Shown here one piece after another: positions 11,584 to 23,098 of a stretch of 64,000 nt of DNA. The position numbers and the translations under genes are program-made. Position 1 is the stretch's first letter. Each line of letters starts with the position of its first letter. The notes below the pieces were generated by a model. It was given only the letters and a program-made list of their open reading frames with translations. It was not told the DNA's origin and ran no database searches. Source of the DNA: Castor canadensis (taxonomy: Eukaryota > Chordata > Mammalia > Rodentia > Castoridae); the NCBI RefSeq assembly GCF_047511655.1, contig NC_133398.1:39065638-39129637 (forward strand), written 5' to 3'.

Positions 11584-11617
11584 TAAATGACAAATAAATA
11601 TGGTCAGTCTGTATCAC

Positions 11618-11917
11618 TTTTTTTTTCCAGTACTGGAGTTTGAACTCAGACCTACACTTTGAGCCACTCCACCAGCCCTTTTTTGTGAAGGGTTTTTTTT
11701 GAGATAGGGTCTCGAGAACTATTTGACTGGGGCTGGCTTCAAACTGTGATCTTCCTGATCTCTGCTTCCTGAGTAGCTAGAATTACAGGTGTGAGCCACA
11801 GGCGCCTGATTTGTATCACTTTTTTTTTGAACAAGGTCTTATTATGTAGCCCAGGCTGGCCTAAAACTCTCTATCCTCCTGCTTCTGCTGGGATTACAGG
11901 GATGAACCACCATGCCT
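11618..11917 (-). mobile_element. Two antisense SINEs: composite B1-dID (11618-11809) and B1-like (11819-11917)
   Basis: The composite starts with a T-run and a reverse dID with the shortened CACTTTGAGCCACTCC core, followed by reverse B1. The sequence TTGTATCAC or CTGTATCAC plus T-run on both sides is its likely duplication. The second element reads GTCTTATTATGTAGCCCAGG. Confidence 0.75.
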
Positions 11918-12694
11918 ATTTTCTTTTGACTTAGCAGAATCGTAGGTAGATTCTGGAGGATGTCAGTGAATTATGGCAAACTCAAAAAAGTAATAGCCCA
12001 ATTGCAAATTGCCCAATTCTACCAAATTTTGTATCTTTACTACAGCAAATTAGCTACTTCAAATACATGGTATGTGTGATGTGACCAATGAGTGGGCAAA
12101 TGCATTCTTTTCCATCTCTGTGATAAAAGAGAGTCAGAAACATCTAGTTGTCACTTGGAATAGATAATAGTACACATTTATAGTCTTGTTACAGTGCTAT
12201 ATTAACTTTCATGCCCACTATCACAATATAATTTGGCCATCTGGACATACTGCAAAATAATACATTGATCCCTATAACGAGGACAGAATATTAATCAGAC
12301 AAGATGTGTTCAAAATGGAAAGTTCATTAGAAAAATTTTAAAGATACATATGCTTTCAAAAGTGGGAAAGAAGTACTATGAGGATTTAGGGGCCCACCCC
12401 AACAGTTAAGTTTTGGGGAGTCTAGTGGCTTGGGGAATACTGGGAAATTTCCTCTGAAGAAACAAATTATTGCATTTCTCAGTTCCCTTCCCCCCAACCT
12501 AGATGTCTTTGTTCTGGAGGCAGAATATAAGTCCTCACTTGGAAATGCCACTCCAACCTATAGACCGGGTTACGCAAAGTGCTGCCAGCTGTGAGTGGCT
12601 CCCAGATCAAAGAAGTGCTCAACAGCAGGTCTATGCCAAGAAACAAATGACCCTGCAATTTAGGCCATAAAACCCAGAGGAACCTGTGGTGACT

Positions 12695-14035
12695 GCTGTG
12701 GTTTGAATGTTCCTATTCCTCCAAAATTCATATTGAAACTTAACCTCCAATGCAGTAGCATTAAAACATAAGGCTGTAAAGAGGTGATTACATCATGAGA
12801 GTTTGTGTCAGCATTCCATGGCTGTAACAAATACCTGGGATATATCAAAACTTATAAAAAGAAAATGTTTGTTTTGCTCAGTTTTTCAGGTTCCAAACCA
12901 TGATTGGGCACATACTTTTAAGCTTCTGGTAGGGGACATCATGGCAGGAGCATGTGATAAAACAAAACTGCTCTGCTAATGGCTGGGAAGCACAAGAGAA
13001 AAAGAGAAAGGGAATATTATCCACTTCCCTTTTCAAGGGTACACCCTGAAGACCTGAAGACCTCCTACTAGGCCCTACCTCTTTTTCTTTTTCTTTTTTT
13101 TTTTTTTTTTTTGGTGGCACTGGGGTTTGAAGACCTTGCAAAGCAAGTACTTTATCACTTGAGCGATGCCTCTAGCCCATTTTGCTCTGGTTATTTTGGA
13201 GATGAAGTCTCACAAACTATTTGCCTGGTCTGGCATTGAACCATGATCTTCCTGATCTCAGCCTCCCAAGTAGCTAGAATTATAGATGTTAGCCACCAGT
13301 ACCCAGCTGGCCTTGAACTCTTAATCCTCCTGCCTCTGCCTCTCAAATTACTGGGATTACAGCCATATGTCACCGTGCCCAGCTACAAATTTTTTGAAAA
13401 ACAGCATCTGGCCATGCTAGAGTTAGAGTGCCCAACTCTAGGTGGGTGCTGGTGGCTCACACCTGTAATCCTAGCTACTCAAAAGGCAGAGGTCAGGAGA
13501 ATCAGGGTTCAAAGCCATTCTAGACAAATAATTTTTGAGACCCTATCTTGAAAAAAGCCATCACAGCCAGGTGCCAGTGACTCATGCCCATAATCCTAGC
13601 TACTCATGAGGCAGCTATCAGGAGGATCATAGTTCGAAGCCAGCCTGGGTAAATAGTTCTTGAGACCCTATCTTGAAAAAAAAAATCACCAAAAAGGGCT
13701 GGTGGAATGGCTCAAGGTGTAGGCCCTGAGTTCAAAACCCAGCACTGCAACGCAAAAAAAAAAAAAAAAAAGATGTCAGTAGGTTTGGTTTCTTCTCAGA
13801 CCTCTCTTCTATCTTCTCACCGCATCATCACATGGTCTACTGTGTACTGTTAACCGTAGTATCGTGTGTATCCAATTTCCTCTCTTTATAAGGATAGGAT
13901 AGGAGTTAGAGTGCACCTTAATAACCTCATTTAAACTTATTCATCTCTTTAAAGACTGTATCTCCAAATATAATCATATTCTGAGCTATTGAGGGGCTTC
14001 ACCATATAAACTTTGGTGAAGGCACAATGTCATTC
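12695..14035 (-). mobile_element. MaLR-type (MLT1/MST group) LTR pieces split by SINEs
   Basis: 12810-13080 reads as the reverse of a MaLR LTR end (GCTGTAACAAATACCTGGGA ... TTATAAA). 13795-14035 reads as the reverse of the other half (CTTTATAAGGATAGGATAG, CTTTAAAGACTGTATCTCCA). 12695-12809, with GTGGTTTGAATGTTCCTATT, looks like the start of a separate MaLR LTR in + orientation. Subfamily not assigned. Confidence 0.45.
13090..13775. mobile_element. SINE pile-up inserted within the MaLR pieces
   Basis: Antisense ID-B1' dimer plus B1-like unit at 13090-13385; B1-like monomer at 13440-13560 (+); composite B1-dID at 13564-13775 (+) with the GGCTCAAGGTGTAGGCCCTG core and a long A tail. Confidence 0.75.
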
Positions 14036-14394
14036 ATAACAACACATGCATACCAGAGAGAGAACCCACCACAGAAGAGACACTAAACAGCCAAATAAAC
14101 TCAGCCAGTTCGTAGCAATGAGGCTCTGTCTACCAACCATGCTAGGCACCCCAGGCACAGTGGACAGACACATAAACAATGAGCCATAGGGGCAGAAATG
14201 CAGGCTTGTTGTGGGTTCAACACCATTGATTCCCACTAAGCAAGGCTTACCATTTCCTCAAATTACTCCTCAAAGGAACTTCATCAATTATTTATATTAT
14301 AACCAAAGTGTTTGAGTTACCTGTTTTACTGTATTAGTGCCAGAATTGTATATTATCAATCTTTTTAATTTTGCCAGAGAGATTTTATTTTGTT
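14036..14394. other. No gene recognised
   Basis: Unremarkable AT-rich sequence. A 68-codon minus-strand frame (14030-14236) has no support. Confidence 0.4.
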
Positions 14395-14920
14395 TTGTGG
14401 TATTGGGGATTGAACTCAGGGCATCCCACTTGCTGGGCAAGTGCTCTTCCACTGGAGCCACACCCCCAATCCTTAGAGAGTTATTTTAGTAAGGTTTGTT
14501 GTTTGCAGATTCATCTCAATGTCAATTTCCTGTCTTCTTCATGGCTGTAAAACTCTCCCAGGAGAATGAATTTATGGCAGTCTTCATTTCTCAGAAGTAT
14601 CTTTTAGTCAAAGATGGCTTCTTTCTGCATCTGTTGATTCTCATTTGCCTCCAGTTCAAAATAATCCATATGCCAATGTGGTATATTTGAGAATGGAATA
14701 TTCTGATCAGCTTCACAAGCAATAGGGCTTGCCTCTGGCTAATGTGACATTGAAAAAGGAATTCATTGGAAGGATATGGAGGAACTCAAAAGGCTTCAGA
14801 ACAGCTGAACCACCAGGCCTTAGAAAATAAGAACTGGACCAAGGGCAGCTCATGGGTAGAGCACTTGCCCAGCATGAATGAGACCAATTGGTTCCATCAC
14901 CAGCACTGAAAAAAAAAAGT
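14395..14920. mobile_element. Two ID SINEs (14395-14472 antisense; 14828-14920 sense)
   Basis: The first reads GGGGATTGAACTCAGGGCAT...CCACACCCCCAATCC. The second has GTAGAGCACTTGCCCAGCATG and an A tail. 14473-14827 between them contains no recognisable element. Confidence 0.65.
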
Positions 14921-15140
14921 AAATAAAAATAAACAAGAACTATTTGTCTTTTCAGAGTGACAGCTAGGATAAATCAACTCCAACAATTTTCCATCACTAT
15001 CTCATTGTGAAAATGATTCAAATTATAGGAACTAAGGGTCTGGAGTCTACCTTGGGTTATACAGCAGGACCAGGGCAGCAGGGCATCTATTTATTTTGTT
15101 TTGTTTGACATCCCTGGATGAGCAGCAGGGCATCTTTTGC

Positions 15141-15470
15141 CTTTTTTTTTTTTTTTTTTTTTTTTTTGCAATACTGGGGCTTGAACTCGGGCCTCACACC
15201 TTGAGCCACTTCGCCAGCCCTTTTTTTTTTGTGATGGGATTTTTAAGATAGGGTCTTGAGAACTACTTGCCCAAGTTGGCTTTGAACCACAGTCCTCCTG
15301 ATCTCTGCCTCCTGAGTAGCTAGGATTACAGGTGTGAGCCACTGGCGCCCATTGATTATGTGTATTAAATGTATGCTTGTTACATGGTAAGACAGGGTCT
15401 CACTATGTAGCCCAGGCTGGCCTGAAACTTGTAATCCTTTGGCCTTAGCCATCAGAGTGCTGAGATTATT
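15141..15470 (-). mobile_element. Composite B1-dID SINE and B1-like SINE, both antisense
   Basis: The composite (15141-15350) has a 25-nt T-run, a reverse dID (CACACCTTGAGCCACTTCGC) and reverse B1 ending in GAGCCACTGGCGCCC. The B1-like unit (15389-15470) carries GACAGGGTCTCACTATGTAG. Confidence 0.8.
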
Positions 15471-15799
15471 AAATGTATTTCTGACTCACTATACTTTCAA
15501 TTTGTGATGGGTTTATCTGGGTGTAGCCCCGTTGTAAATCAAGGAACATGTGTATGTATATTTCCTATTTCCTGCCATGCTATGACACAGGGCAGAAAAT
15601 TGTGTTTCTACTATTCCTCAGTTTCTCCAATAGTAGGAAAAAGTAATGACTTGCTCTCAGTCTCCTAACTATTTTCCTATCCAATTGAAGTTTGCAGAGC
15701 GGCCAGGATCCATTGTAAGTGAGTAACTTCCCATTTTCTTTCTTTTCTCTGTAATTGACATGAAGAGGAAGTAGTATACTGGAACACATAATGTTAATT

Positions 15800-16068
15800 A
15801 TTTTGTCCAGTGAGGTAGCACACTTTGGGAGACTTGAGACAGGAGGATGTTTGGGCATAGGAATTTATGGTCATTTCTGGCAACAGAGAGAATACCTATC
15901 TCTGAGAAAGAAAGAAAGAAAGAGGAGAGGGAGAAGGAGAGAGAGAGAGACCTGGGTGTGGTAGTGCAGGTCTATAATCCCAGCACTAGAGAGAAGGAAG
16001 CAGAAGGATCACAAATTTCAGGCCAGCCTGGGCAATATGACGAGACCCTGTCTCAAAAACAAAAAACT
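15800..16068 (+). mobile_element. Two B1-like SINEs, with a GA-rich tract between them
   Basis: A truncated B1-like copy at 15800-15905 is followed by a GAAAG/GAGA tract (15905-15948). A fuller copy (15951-16068) carries TCTATAATCCCAGCACTAG and CCTGTCTCAAAAAC. Confidence 0.65.
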
Positions 16069-16194
16069 TTAAAGTGTTCAAAGCCCAAGCGGTCCTCCCA
16101 CATAAGTCTTCCAAGAAGTTGGAACCACAGGTGCATGCCACTACATTTGGCAAGCATTGTCTTTTATACTCATTTTTTTATTCAATTTTCTTAA

Positions 16195-16330
16195 TAGCCT
16201 CATAGGTATACAATATTGTTATCCCCAATTTTTAGTGAAGGAAACAGGTTTAGAGAGAGAAGTAATTACTCAGCATCACTGGCTTTCAAACTCAAGTTGA
16301 TCTGACTCCAAAACCAGGTACCTTATTAAA
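16195..16330 (+). mobile_element. MIR SINE relic
   Basis: Follows the MIR core order: TATTGTTATCCCCAATTTTT, GAGGAAAC-like, TAGAGAGAGAAGTAATTAC, then TGATCTGACTCCAAAACC. Confidence 0.6.
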
Positions 16331-17481
16331 TGAACCCCTCTACCCCCATTTGGAGCTCTCCTGCCTTTTTGCCTCTGAGGCCAGAGGACAGTTAACTTGC
16401 CTTCCTCTCCTATGTAATAAGGAGTCAGATTTGCTTATCTCTGAAGGCCCTTCTATCACTACCACTGATTTCTCCTAATGGCAAGGCGAAGAGCTCAGTT
16501 CTGTGTTAAATAGAGGAGCAAGGTCTCTCTCATTGGACTTCGTGCCCCAACCAGCTGGGATCTCTGAACTCAGATGTGTGGCTTATTACAGTAAAGAAGG
16601 CTCCCTGGATGTCTGGAGGTGTGGAGGTAGGCTGTAGGTCAGTCAGAGAACTAGCTGGGTGGAGTGAACAGTGATATACAAGGAAGGAAATTTGATAAGA
16701 AAAACGGACCACCCTTTCTAGCAACCTTCATTCTTTACTCCTCTTTAGAGCTATTTTCTTCTTCCTCATATTGTTGGGAGAGTGGAGAGGAGTAGGTGAA
16801 ATTGAAGAGAAACTGTTGCTCAACGACAAAAAATAAATAAAAAAGATACAATAATTTAAATAAACTTTCTCCTGTTCCCAAACAGCTTGTTTCATTCTAG
16901 ATAGTAAATAGACATCCCAAAAATCCACTTTTGCTCATAATTTTTCATTCTAGAGACTACATTTGAATTGGATCAACAGCCTTCTTTACCAGAATTCTGC
17001 TATAATGTCATCATTTGTATTTAAGCATAACAAAAATATTCCCATGGTCACACTGATGACTCAGCCTTGAACTTAACCCAGGTCTGCTAAGGGAAGATAA
17101 AACTACAAAAGTCCCGATGAGGGAGGAACACTTCACTCCTTCAGCCAAGGTAGGTTTCCACCCAGATGCAGCCCTTGGATATTGGTTGGTGCCCGAGGAT
17201 GGCTGATGTCAAATGGTCCTCTGATGATTGCCAGTCCCCAGGGTATCAGGGACACAACAGGTGGTCTAGAGTTCCAACTCCCAGTCCTACTCTTTGATCC
17301 TCTAGCCAGATGGTAGGGGATGAGGAATAGGGAAGGCTAGAGAAAAGAAAGCTTTCAAATCAGCACATGGTTCACTGGACAGAGCAGGGCCTTATGCATC
17401 AAAACAGGGCACAGATGGTCTTCCAAGTAATTAGAGAAATTAAATCCGTAGCATATTTAAATCTCCGTACAACCATACTGT
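16331..17481. other. No gene or clear repeat recognised
   Basis: No SINE signature. Short frames on the minus strand (16530-16724, 16728-16928) lack any supporting feature. This is one of the longer blocks of the intergenic interval without young repeats. Confidence 0.45.
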
Positions 17482-17598
17482 GAAAGAAAGGAAGAACAAA
17501 AGGAGGAAGAGAAGGAGGGAGTGAAGAAGGGAGAGAGGAAAGAGGGAGGGAGGGAGGAAGGAAGGAAGAAAGGAAGGAAGGAAGGAAGAAAAGAAAGA
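17482..17598 (+). repeat. Homopurine (GGAA/GGAG)n tract
   Basis: All purine from 17498 to 17598 except a T at 17522. GGAA and GGGA units dominate. The long minus-strand frames that read Ser/Pro/Phe/Leu runs here are artefacts of this tract. Confidence 0.9.
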
Positions 17599-18117
17599 CA
17601 TGGAAGGTATGAGAGACCCTTTGAATTTCTAGGTCTGTCTTGCTTTGGCAAAGTACTACAACTTGAAATTCCTTCCCAGAAGTACTAGAGCCTCCCATCT
17701 CTCTCTTATAGTTCCCTAAATCATGTTTTATCTTTTGTCCCTTCCTGTGACCACCCCCCACACACACACAGCTGGCTCATATATTGAGAATTGGCTAAAG
17801 TGAGATCCCTTGAATAAGGCCAGAAATTTTTCTATTATGTACTCTTGCTTATTACTCAGTTGAATTCCCTTTAATAGTTGAAAAACTACTAGGCAGCATA
17901 GTGAAGGATATTAAGACTTGACCTGGGATTAAGGGAATGATGTTAAGACTTGACAAGTGATTACTGCTTGATTCTGATCCAATATTTATCTAATTGTGAA
18001 GGGTGAGGGAGCCTTTTGGTTACTAGCACTAGACACTTGGTAAGTGTGGAGGATCTAGTGCCAGAGATACCCCTTGACCCTGAACAAGAATAGGAGAGCA
18101 TTACAAAGAACCAGAGG

Positions 18118-18335
18118 GCTGGACACCGTAATTCTAGCTTCTCAGGAGGCAGAGGTCAGGAGTATCATGGTTTGAAGCCAGCCCAGGGAAACAATTTGAG
18201 AGACCCTATCTCAAAAATACCCAACACAAAACAGGACTTGGGGAGTGGCTCAAGTGGTAGGCAGGTGCTCACCTGCCTAGCAAGTGTGAGGCCCTGAGTT
18301 CAAACCCCAGTACAAAAACAAAATAAAACAAAAAA
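18118..18335 (+). mobile_element. Composite B1-ID SINE with internal duplication in the ID part
   Basis: B1-like left part, ACCCAACACAAAACAGGACT linker, and an ID with extra bases (GGTAGGCAGGTGCTCACCTG). CCAGAGGG recurs on both flanks. Confidence 0.75.
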
Positions 18336-18454
18336 GCCAGAGGGATATGCAGCCTAGGATGAACTTCCTACTGTGTGATGGGCCTTTGTGAGTACTGATC
18401 CCACCCCAACATAAAATGAAGGGATGTTGGAGAGGAAAGACCAGTCAACTGAGT

Positions 18455-18620
18455 GATGATTTGGTTTTAGTCCTGCCTCTGTCACCAGTTTATTGTGGGA
18501 CTTTTTGCAAGTTGCCTTATCTCAAATTCCTGCTCTGTAGAATGCCAATGATAACTGTTTATTTCTCAGAATTTTTGAAAAATTCAAGCAGAATCATACT
18601 GTGACAGTGTTTTAAAAAGC
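18455..18620 (+). mobile_element. MIR SINE relic
   Basis: TTTAGTCCTGCCTCTGTCAC, GACTTTTTGCAAGTTGCCTTA, CTGTAGAATGCCAATGATAA and a downstream AGCGTTAAGG segment follow the MIR consensus order. Confidence 0.65.
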
Positions 18621-18991
18621 GTTAAGGGTTACAAAATTGAATTGAATGTGATTGTACCCATCTTTTCCCCTAATCATTCCTTTACAGTTTAAATGTATGA
18701 ATAGTTTCCTTACCCAAGATTCTTACTCCCAGGAGAAAGAAGTTGAACAGGATCATGCAATTATTTTAGAAGACACCAAATGGTCTGGACAGAAATGGAT
18801 TTAAAGAGATAGGTTACTGGATCATGATTACACAGGTTCGTTGAGGGCATGCCTTCATTCACATAGCAAATTAGGTAGAAGGGAGGTGTCCTTTTCTGTT
18901 GCCAGAATAGCTTTTAAAGGACTCTGGCCAACTCTGCTATCTATGAGTGATTGATCAGCTGGTACTAGAGTAGAAAACACTCCCCCCTTCC

Positions 18992-19508
18992 CTTTTTTTT
19001 TATTTAATTTTTTTCAGTACTGGGACTTGAACTCAGGGCCTTCACCTTGAGCCACTCTGCCAGCCCTTTTTGTGATGGGTATTTTAGAGATTGGGTCTCC
19101 CAAACTATTTCCCCAGGCTGAATTCAAACAGTGATCCTCCTGATCTCTGCCTCCTGAGTAGGTAGATTACAGGCATGAGTCTCTAGCACCTGGCCCCCCC
19201 ACCCTTTTTCTTTTCTTTTTCTTTTTCTCTCTTTATGCAGGTTTTCAGATTCTTGTTTGGAAGATTGAAAAATAAATCTCCAGGACTGAGGGTGTGGCTC
19301 AAGTGGTAGAGTTCTGCCTACCAAGTACAAGGCCCTGAGTTCAAAATCCAGCACCACCAAAATGAATAAATCAAATTCATCTCCAGGCTAGATATGGTGG
19401 TGTATGTCTGTAATCCTAGCACTCAGGAATTTGATGCAGGAGGATCTCTAATTCAAGGCCAGTGTGAGCTACATAGCAAGACCCTGTCTCAAACAAAAAC
19501 AAAAAGAA
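18992..19508. mobile_element. SINE cluster
   Basis: Composite B1-dID antisense at 18992-19193; ID-like sense at 19281-19368 flanked by AAATAAATCTCCAGG / AAATTCATCTCCAGG; B1-like sense at 19387-19508. A pyrimidine-rich (TTTTC)n stretch lies at 19203-19231. Confidence 0.75.
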
Positions 19509-19509
19509 T

Positions 19510-20327
19510 AGAAAAGAAAGAGTGGCCCTTATCTTTTGGTTCTGTTTTCCTCAGTGTTGACTTTCTCTCTTTAATTCTTCTTCTTTTCTTTTTTTATTTT
19601 TGTGTTAGAGGTTGAATCCTTGACTTCATCCTTAGATAGGCTGCTTCCCACCCTCTGGGGTAGCAAACTGGTCCCAGCAACTCCAACCTTACATTCTTCT
19701 AATGTAATAACTACAACATATGACAGCCTTTTTCCCAGTAGCCCCAACTTTGGTTGGAATTAAATCACAGATCCAATCCTATAGTAATGGCTGGTCAGCC
19801 CCAATCAAACCACATGAACTGAAATTAAGAATAAATCAGAATTCTGTTACCAAAAGAAGGGCACATGGATACTAGGAAGTCCAAAATGTAAGCCATCTAC
19901 CATACCCTATAAGGGAATGTAGAAAAGTTAGAAATTTTGGAAAAGAGAACACACAGCATTTATTCCCATATTGAAGACTTTTCAATTTTCAAAATACCCT
20001 TATGAAAAGAAAAAGGGAAAAAAAAAGCTTCCCAAGAACAATACAACTCTTCTATTCCTACATATCTGGTTATACAAAAGAAGCAACATCCTTCTACACA
20101 CATGACCAAGGAAATGGATCTGTCCTTTCTCTGTCCAGCTGCCTTTTGCCTCACTGTGTTCTGCAGTAAGCTTCTGAGGGAGGAAATGGTTCCATCCTGA
20201 GGACTGCTTCACTGGAGGCTGAATTAGTGGATTAGTGGGAAAAACAAAGAAGACATAAATCTGTTGATGTATCCAGATTTTGAAATCTGAAACCAGTGGA
20301 ATATGGAGGAGCAAATTTCTCTGCGTG

Positions 20328-20330
<3 letters not shown>
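19510..20330. other. No gene recognised
   Basis: No family resemblance or SINE found. Open frames on the minus strand extend through the downstream GT repeat and are not credible. Confidence 0.4.

Positions 20331-20369
<39 letters not shown>
20331..20369 (+). repeat. (GT)n microsatellite
   Basis: About 19 uninterrupted GT units. Confidence 0.95.
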
Positions 20370-20370
<1 letters not shown>

Positions 20371-20424
20371 CTAGGAAGGGAAGAAAAAGAGTAGAGAAGA
20401 AAAAACAGGAGAGAGTTTGACTTT

Positions 20425-20427
<3 letters not shown>

Positions 20428-20480
<53 letters not shown>

Positions 20481-20656
20481 TGGTACTCGGGCTTGAACAC
20501 AGGGCTTACATTTGGAGCCACTCCACCAGCCCTTTTCTGTGAGGGTTTTTTTCTAGATAGGGTCTCAAAAACTATTTGCCTTGGCTGGCTTCGAGCTGAA
20601 ATCCTCCTGATCTGTGCCTCCTAAGTAGCTAGGATTATAGGTTTGAGCCCGGCTCT
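20428..20656 (-). mobile_element. Composite B1-dID SINE whose tail is a (CA)n microsatellite
   Basis: GAGTTTGACTTTCTT at 20413-20427 and 20657-20671 is a perfect 15-bp duplication. Between the copies lies an antisense B1-dID element preceded by (TG)n at 20429-20479. Read on the element's own strand, the (CA)n takes the place of the usual poly(A) tail. Confidence 0.85.
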
Positions 20657-21219
20657 GAGTTTGACTTTCTTAGTAGGTTTCATATTCTTATTGCTTTTCT
20701 TCCTGTTTTTATTAGTCAAGGTATGGGCTAGATAGAAACAAAAATATCAGTGGCTTAACCAAAGTAAAAGTTCTTTCTCTTCCAGGTAAAAATATGGTAG
20801 ACCATACAGGGCCAATCAGGGTCCTGTTCCCCAAGGTGTTCCTGGGACTCATTTCTTCAATCTTGTTACTCTGCCTTCTCTCATGTGTTACACTTGTCCA
20901 CAGTATAAAAGCTGACTCACCTCTAGCATGTCTAACAGGAAAGAACAAAGGGCAAGAAGCTTCCTATTAAGGGAATGACTTGAGAGTTGTCAACATCATT
21001 TCATTTTACTTCCCCTTGGGCAGAGTGTTGTCATACCTAGCTGCAAGAGAGAATATAGCCAACTGCCTACCTCCCAGCTAAACTGAGCGAAGATCCATTA
21101 CTAACTGAAAGGTAGGGAGGTTGGTGAGAAGTTTGCAGTCATTCTCCACCTTTCTAATCAAAGCCAGAGATGGTTTAGAACTCATCTCTCTACATGAAAA
21201 ATCTCCATAGCATTCATGA

Positions 21220-21375
21220 GTTAGCTATGTAACTTCTTTGAAGAAGCCATTCTTGATCCTCTCCTCTTTGTGCTCTCTAGAATTTTAGTTAGATGGCTTC
21301 CCTACTAATCTATGAGCATCTCTGTCCCTCACCATACCCATCACACATGGGCCTTAGAAATTGTTAAATGAATAA
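21220..21375 (+). mobile_element. L2 3'-end relic
   Basis: CATTCTTGATCCTCTCCTCT and a terminal TTGTTAAATGAATAAAT fit the sense L2 3' end. Most of the middle is decayed. Confidence 0.4.
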
Positions 21376-21408
21376 ATCTTCTTCTCTTTCTCCTTCTCCT
21401 TCTCCTTC

Positions 21409-22006
21409 TTTGGCAATACTCAGGACTTCATGCTTGCTAGACAGGCACTCTATAATTCCACTTCTGTCTTTGGTTATTTTTGAGATAAGTTCTTGCTTTA
21501 TACTCAGGCAGCCTGGACTGTAATCTTCCTATTTATGCTTCCAAGTAGCTGGGGTTCACTGGACTGAATAACTATGTCTGATTTGCTTGTTGAGATGGAG
21601 GTCTCAATAACGTTTTTGCTTGGGCTGACCTCAAACCATGATCCTCCCAGTCTCTCCTGAGTACCTGAGATTGTAAGTTTGCCCCACTATGCTCAGTTTT
21701 GTTTTTGTTTTTGTTTTTTTTGTAGTTCTGGGGTTTGACCTCAGGACTTCATGCTTGCAAAGCAGATGCTCTACCACTTGAGTTACACCTCTAGTCCATT
21801 CTGCTCTGGTTTTTTGGAGATGGGGGGGTCTCATGAACTATTTGCCTGGGTTGGTCTTGAGCCATGATCTTCCTAAACTCAGCCTCCTAAGTAGCTAGGA
21901 TTACAGACATGAGCCACCAGCTCCCAGTTAGGCCTTCAAGTCTTGATCCTCCTGCCTCATCCTCCAAGTGCTAGCATTACAGCTGTTTGCTACCACACTC
22001 AGCAAA
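21409..22006 (-). mobile_element. Antisense multi-part SINEs
   Basis: An older ID-B1'-B1 unit at 21409-21700 and a better-preserved ID (21702-21800) followed by B1' and B1 units to 22006. Both show the GGTTATTTTTGAGAT / GGTTTTTTGGAGATG junction seen in the three-part elements. A (CTT/CTC)n tract precedes them at 21379-21410. Confidence 0.65.
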
Positions 22007-22334
22007 CAACTCTGTGTTAACCTCCACTTCCTTCTGGCATGGAGCCCAAGGATAAGCCAGAAGTGAGAAGTTATGGTCTACTCAACTCTTCCAGAACCAT
22101 GTGTCTTTTCCACATCATGTATATGACTTTCTAGAACCTTGGTAAATATAGGAAACTTTCAAAGTCCTTTCCACACCTCATTCTCTGCATTTCCCTGCCA
22201 GGCTTTTGGCCTGTCAATTTTCCCCAACTGTTATTTTTCTGCCTGGGGCACAGAAGTTTGTTCATTTGTCTTTTGATGTTTTGGGAGAAAAATCCTCTGT
22301 ATAGCTGCTCTGCTCTAGTGGAGTCCCAACATAC

Positions 22335-22562
22335 TTTTTTTTTCTGTTTTTTTGGCAACACTGGGGTATGAACTCAGGGCCTCACGCTTGCTAAGCAGGC
22401 ACTTTTACTGCTTGAGACACTCTGCCAGCCTTTTTTTGTGTTGGATATATTTGAGATAGGGTCTCCCAAACTATTTACTCAGGCTGGCTATGAACCTTAA
22501 ACCTGCTGATCTTTGCCTCCTGAGTATCTAGGATTACAGGTGTCAGCCACCAGTGCCTGGCT
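22335..22562 (-). mobile_element. Composite B1-ID SINE, antisense
   Basis: Full ID (CTCACGCTTGCTAAGCAGGC), a TTTGTGTTGGATATATTTGA linker, then reverse B1 ending TCAGCCACCAGTGCCTGGC. Confidence 0.8.
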
Positions 22563-22950
22563 CCAAGGTACCTCCTGAAACAAATGGAAACCCTTTGTAT
22601 CAGTCCTTTGGGAAAACTCCAGTTGGGTATAAAAGACAAACACTATTCCTTGGGAACAAGATCCACTCTGCTGCCTTCTTCCAGAACCACATACTTAGAC
22701 AGAGTACACAGGCTGTTGGCTTTAAGACCACTGCTCCACCAAGGAGGAACTGTCCCAATATTCCATTGCACTGGGCTCTGCAAGGTAAATTTGAACTACC
22801 TGCTTCATCACAAACCAGTTTTCACCCATGAATGGGAATTTCCAACTATAAAGATAACAGTGGTAAGTTTACATTATTGTCAACAGCAAATGGATCAAGT
22901 CCATCTTCTAATGAAGATGGGAAGGGATGATGTAAAGGATGAAGTAGCTT
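22563..22950. other. No gene recognised
   Basis: Frames of 92 and 165 codons start here, but the longer one runs into the CT microsatellite and SINE at 22957. No family resemblance and no splice structure. Confidence 0.4.
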
Positions 22951-22961
22951 TGGAAATCTCT

Positions 22962-22986
22962 CTCTCTCTGTCTGTCTCTCTCTCTC

Positions 22987-23017
<31 letters not shown>

Positions 23018-23098
23018 TTCTTTGGCAGTACTGGGGTTTGAATCCAGTAACACTTGCTTAGCAGGCCACTCTACCACTTGAGCCCCTGTGCTAGCCCC
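22962..23098 (-). mobile_element. ID-like SINE with an (AG)n tail
   Basis: TGGAAATCTCT at 22951-22961 and 23099-23109 delimits the insertion. The CT/CTGT microsatellite (22957-23016) lies at the element's 3' end on its own strand. Confidence 0.8.

Larger units (their letters stand above)
8940..12690 (+). mobile_element. ERVL-class endogenous retrovirus interior, heavily decayed
   Basis: Blocks 8940-9430, 9531-10240, 10541-11505 and 11926-12690 resemble the internal region of ERVL (class III) proviruses, in + orientation, with SINEs between them. The strongest match is 11935-12660, which follows the ERVL reverse-transcriptase region. All frames carry stops and indels, and the stretch that should hold the catalytic aspartate pair is shortened and disrupted, so nothing here is functional. 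The earlier blocks look like gag and early pol, with less certainty. No matching pair of LTRs was identified. It is an old remnant with no coding capacity. Confidence 0.55.

Noticed and set aside
13090-13775. Single large repeat unit
   Set aside because: Orientation changes and separate tails show several independent SINE insertions.
17399-17767. 122-codon minus-strand frame rich in Ser/Pro/Leu/Phe
   Set aside because: Generated by the homopurine tract on the opposite strand.
20000-20521. 173-codon minus-strand open frame
   Set aside because: Most of its length is Thr-His read from two GT microsatellites plus a SINE; no coding character.
22584-23081. 165-codon + frame
   Set aside because: Its C-terminal third is Leu-Ser repeats from a CT microsatellite and a SINE; no family match.
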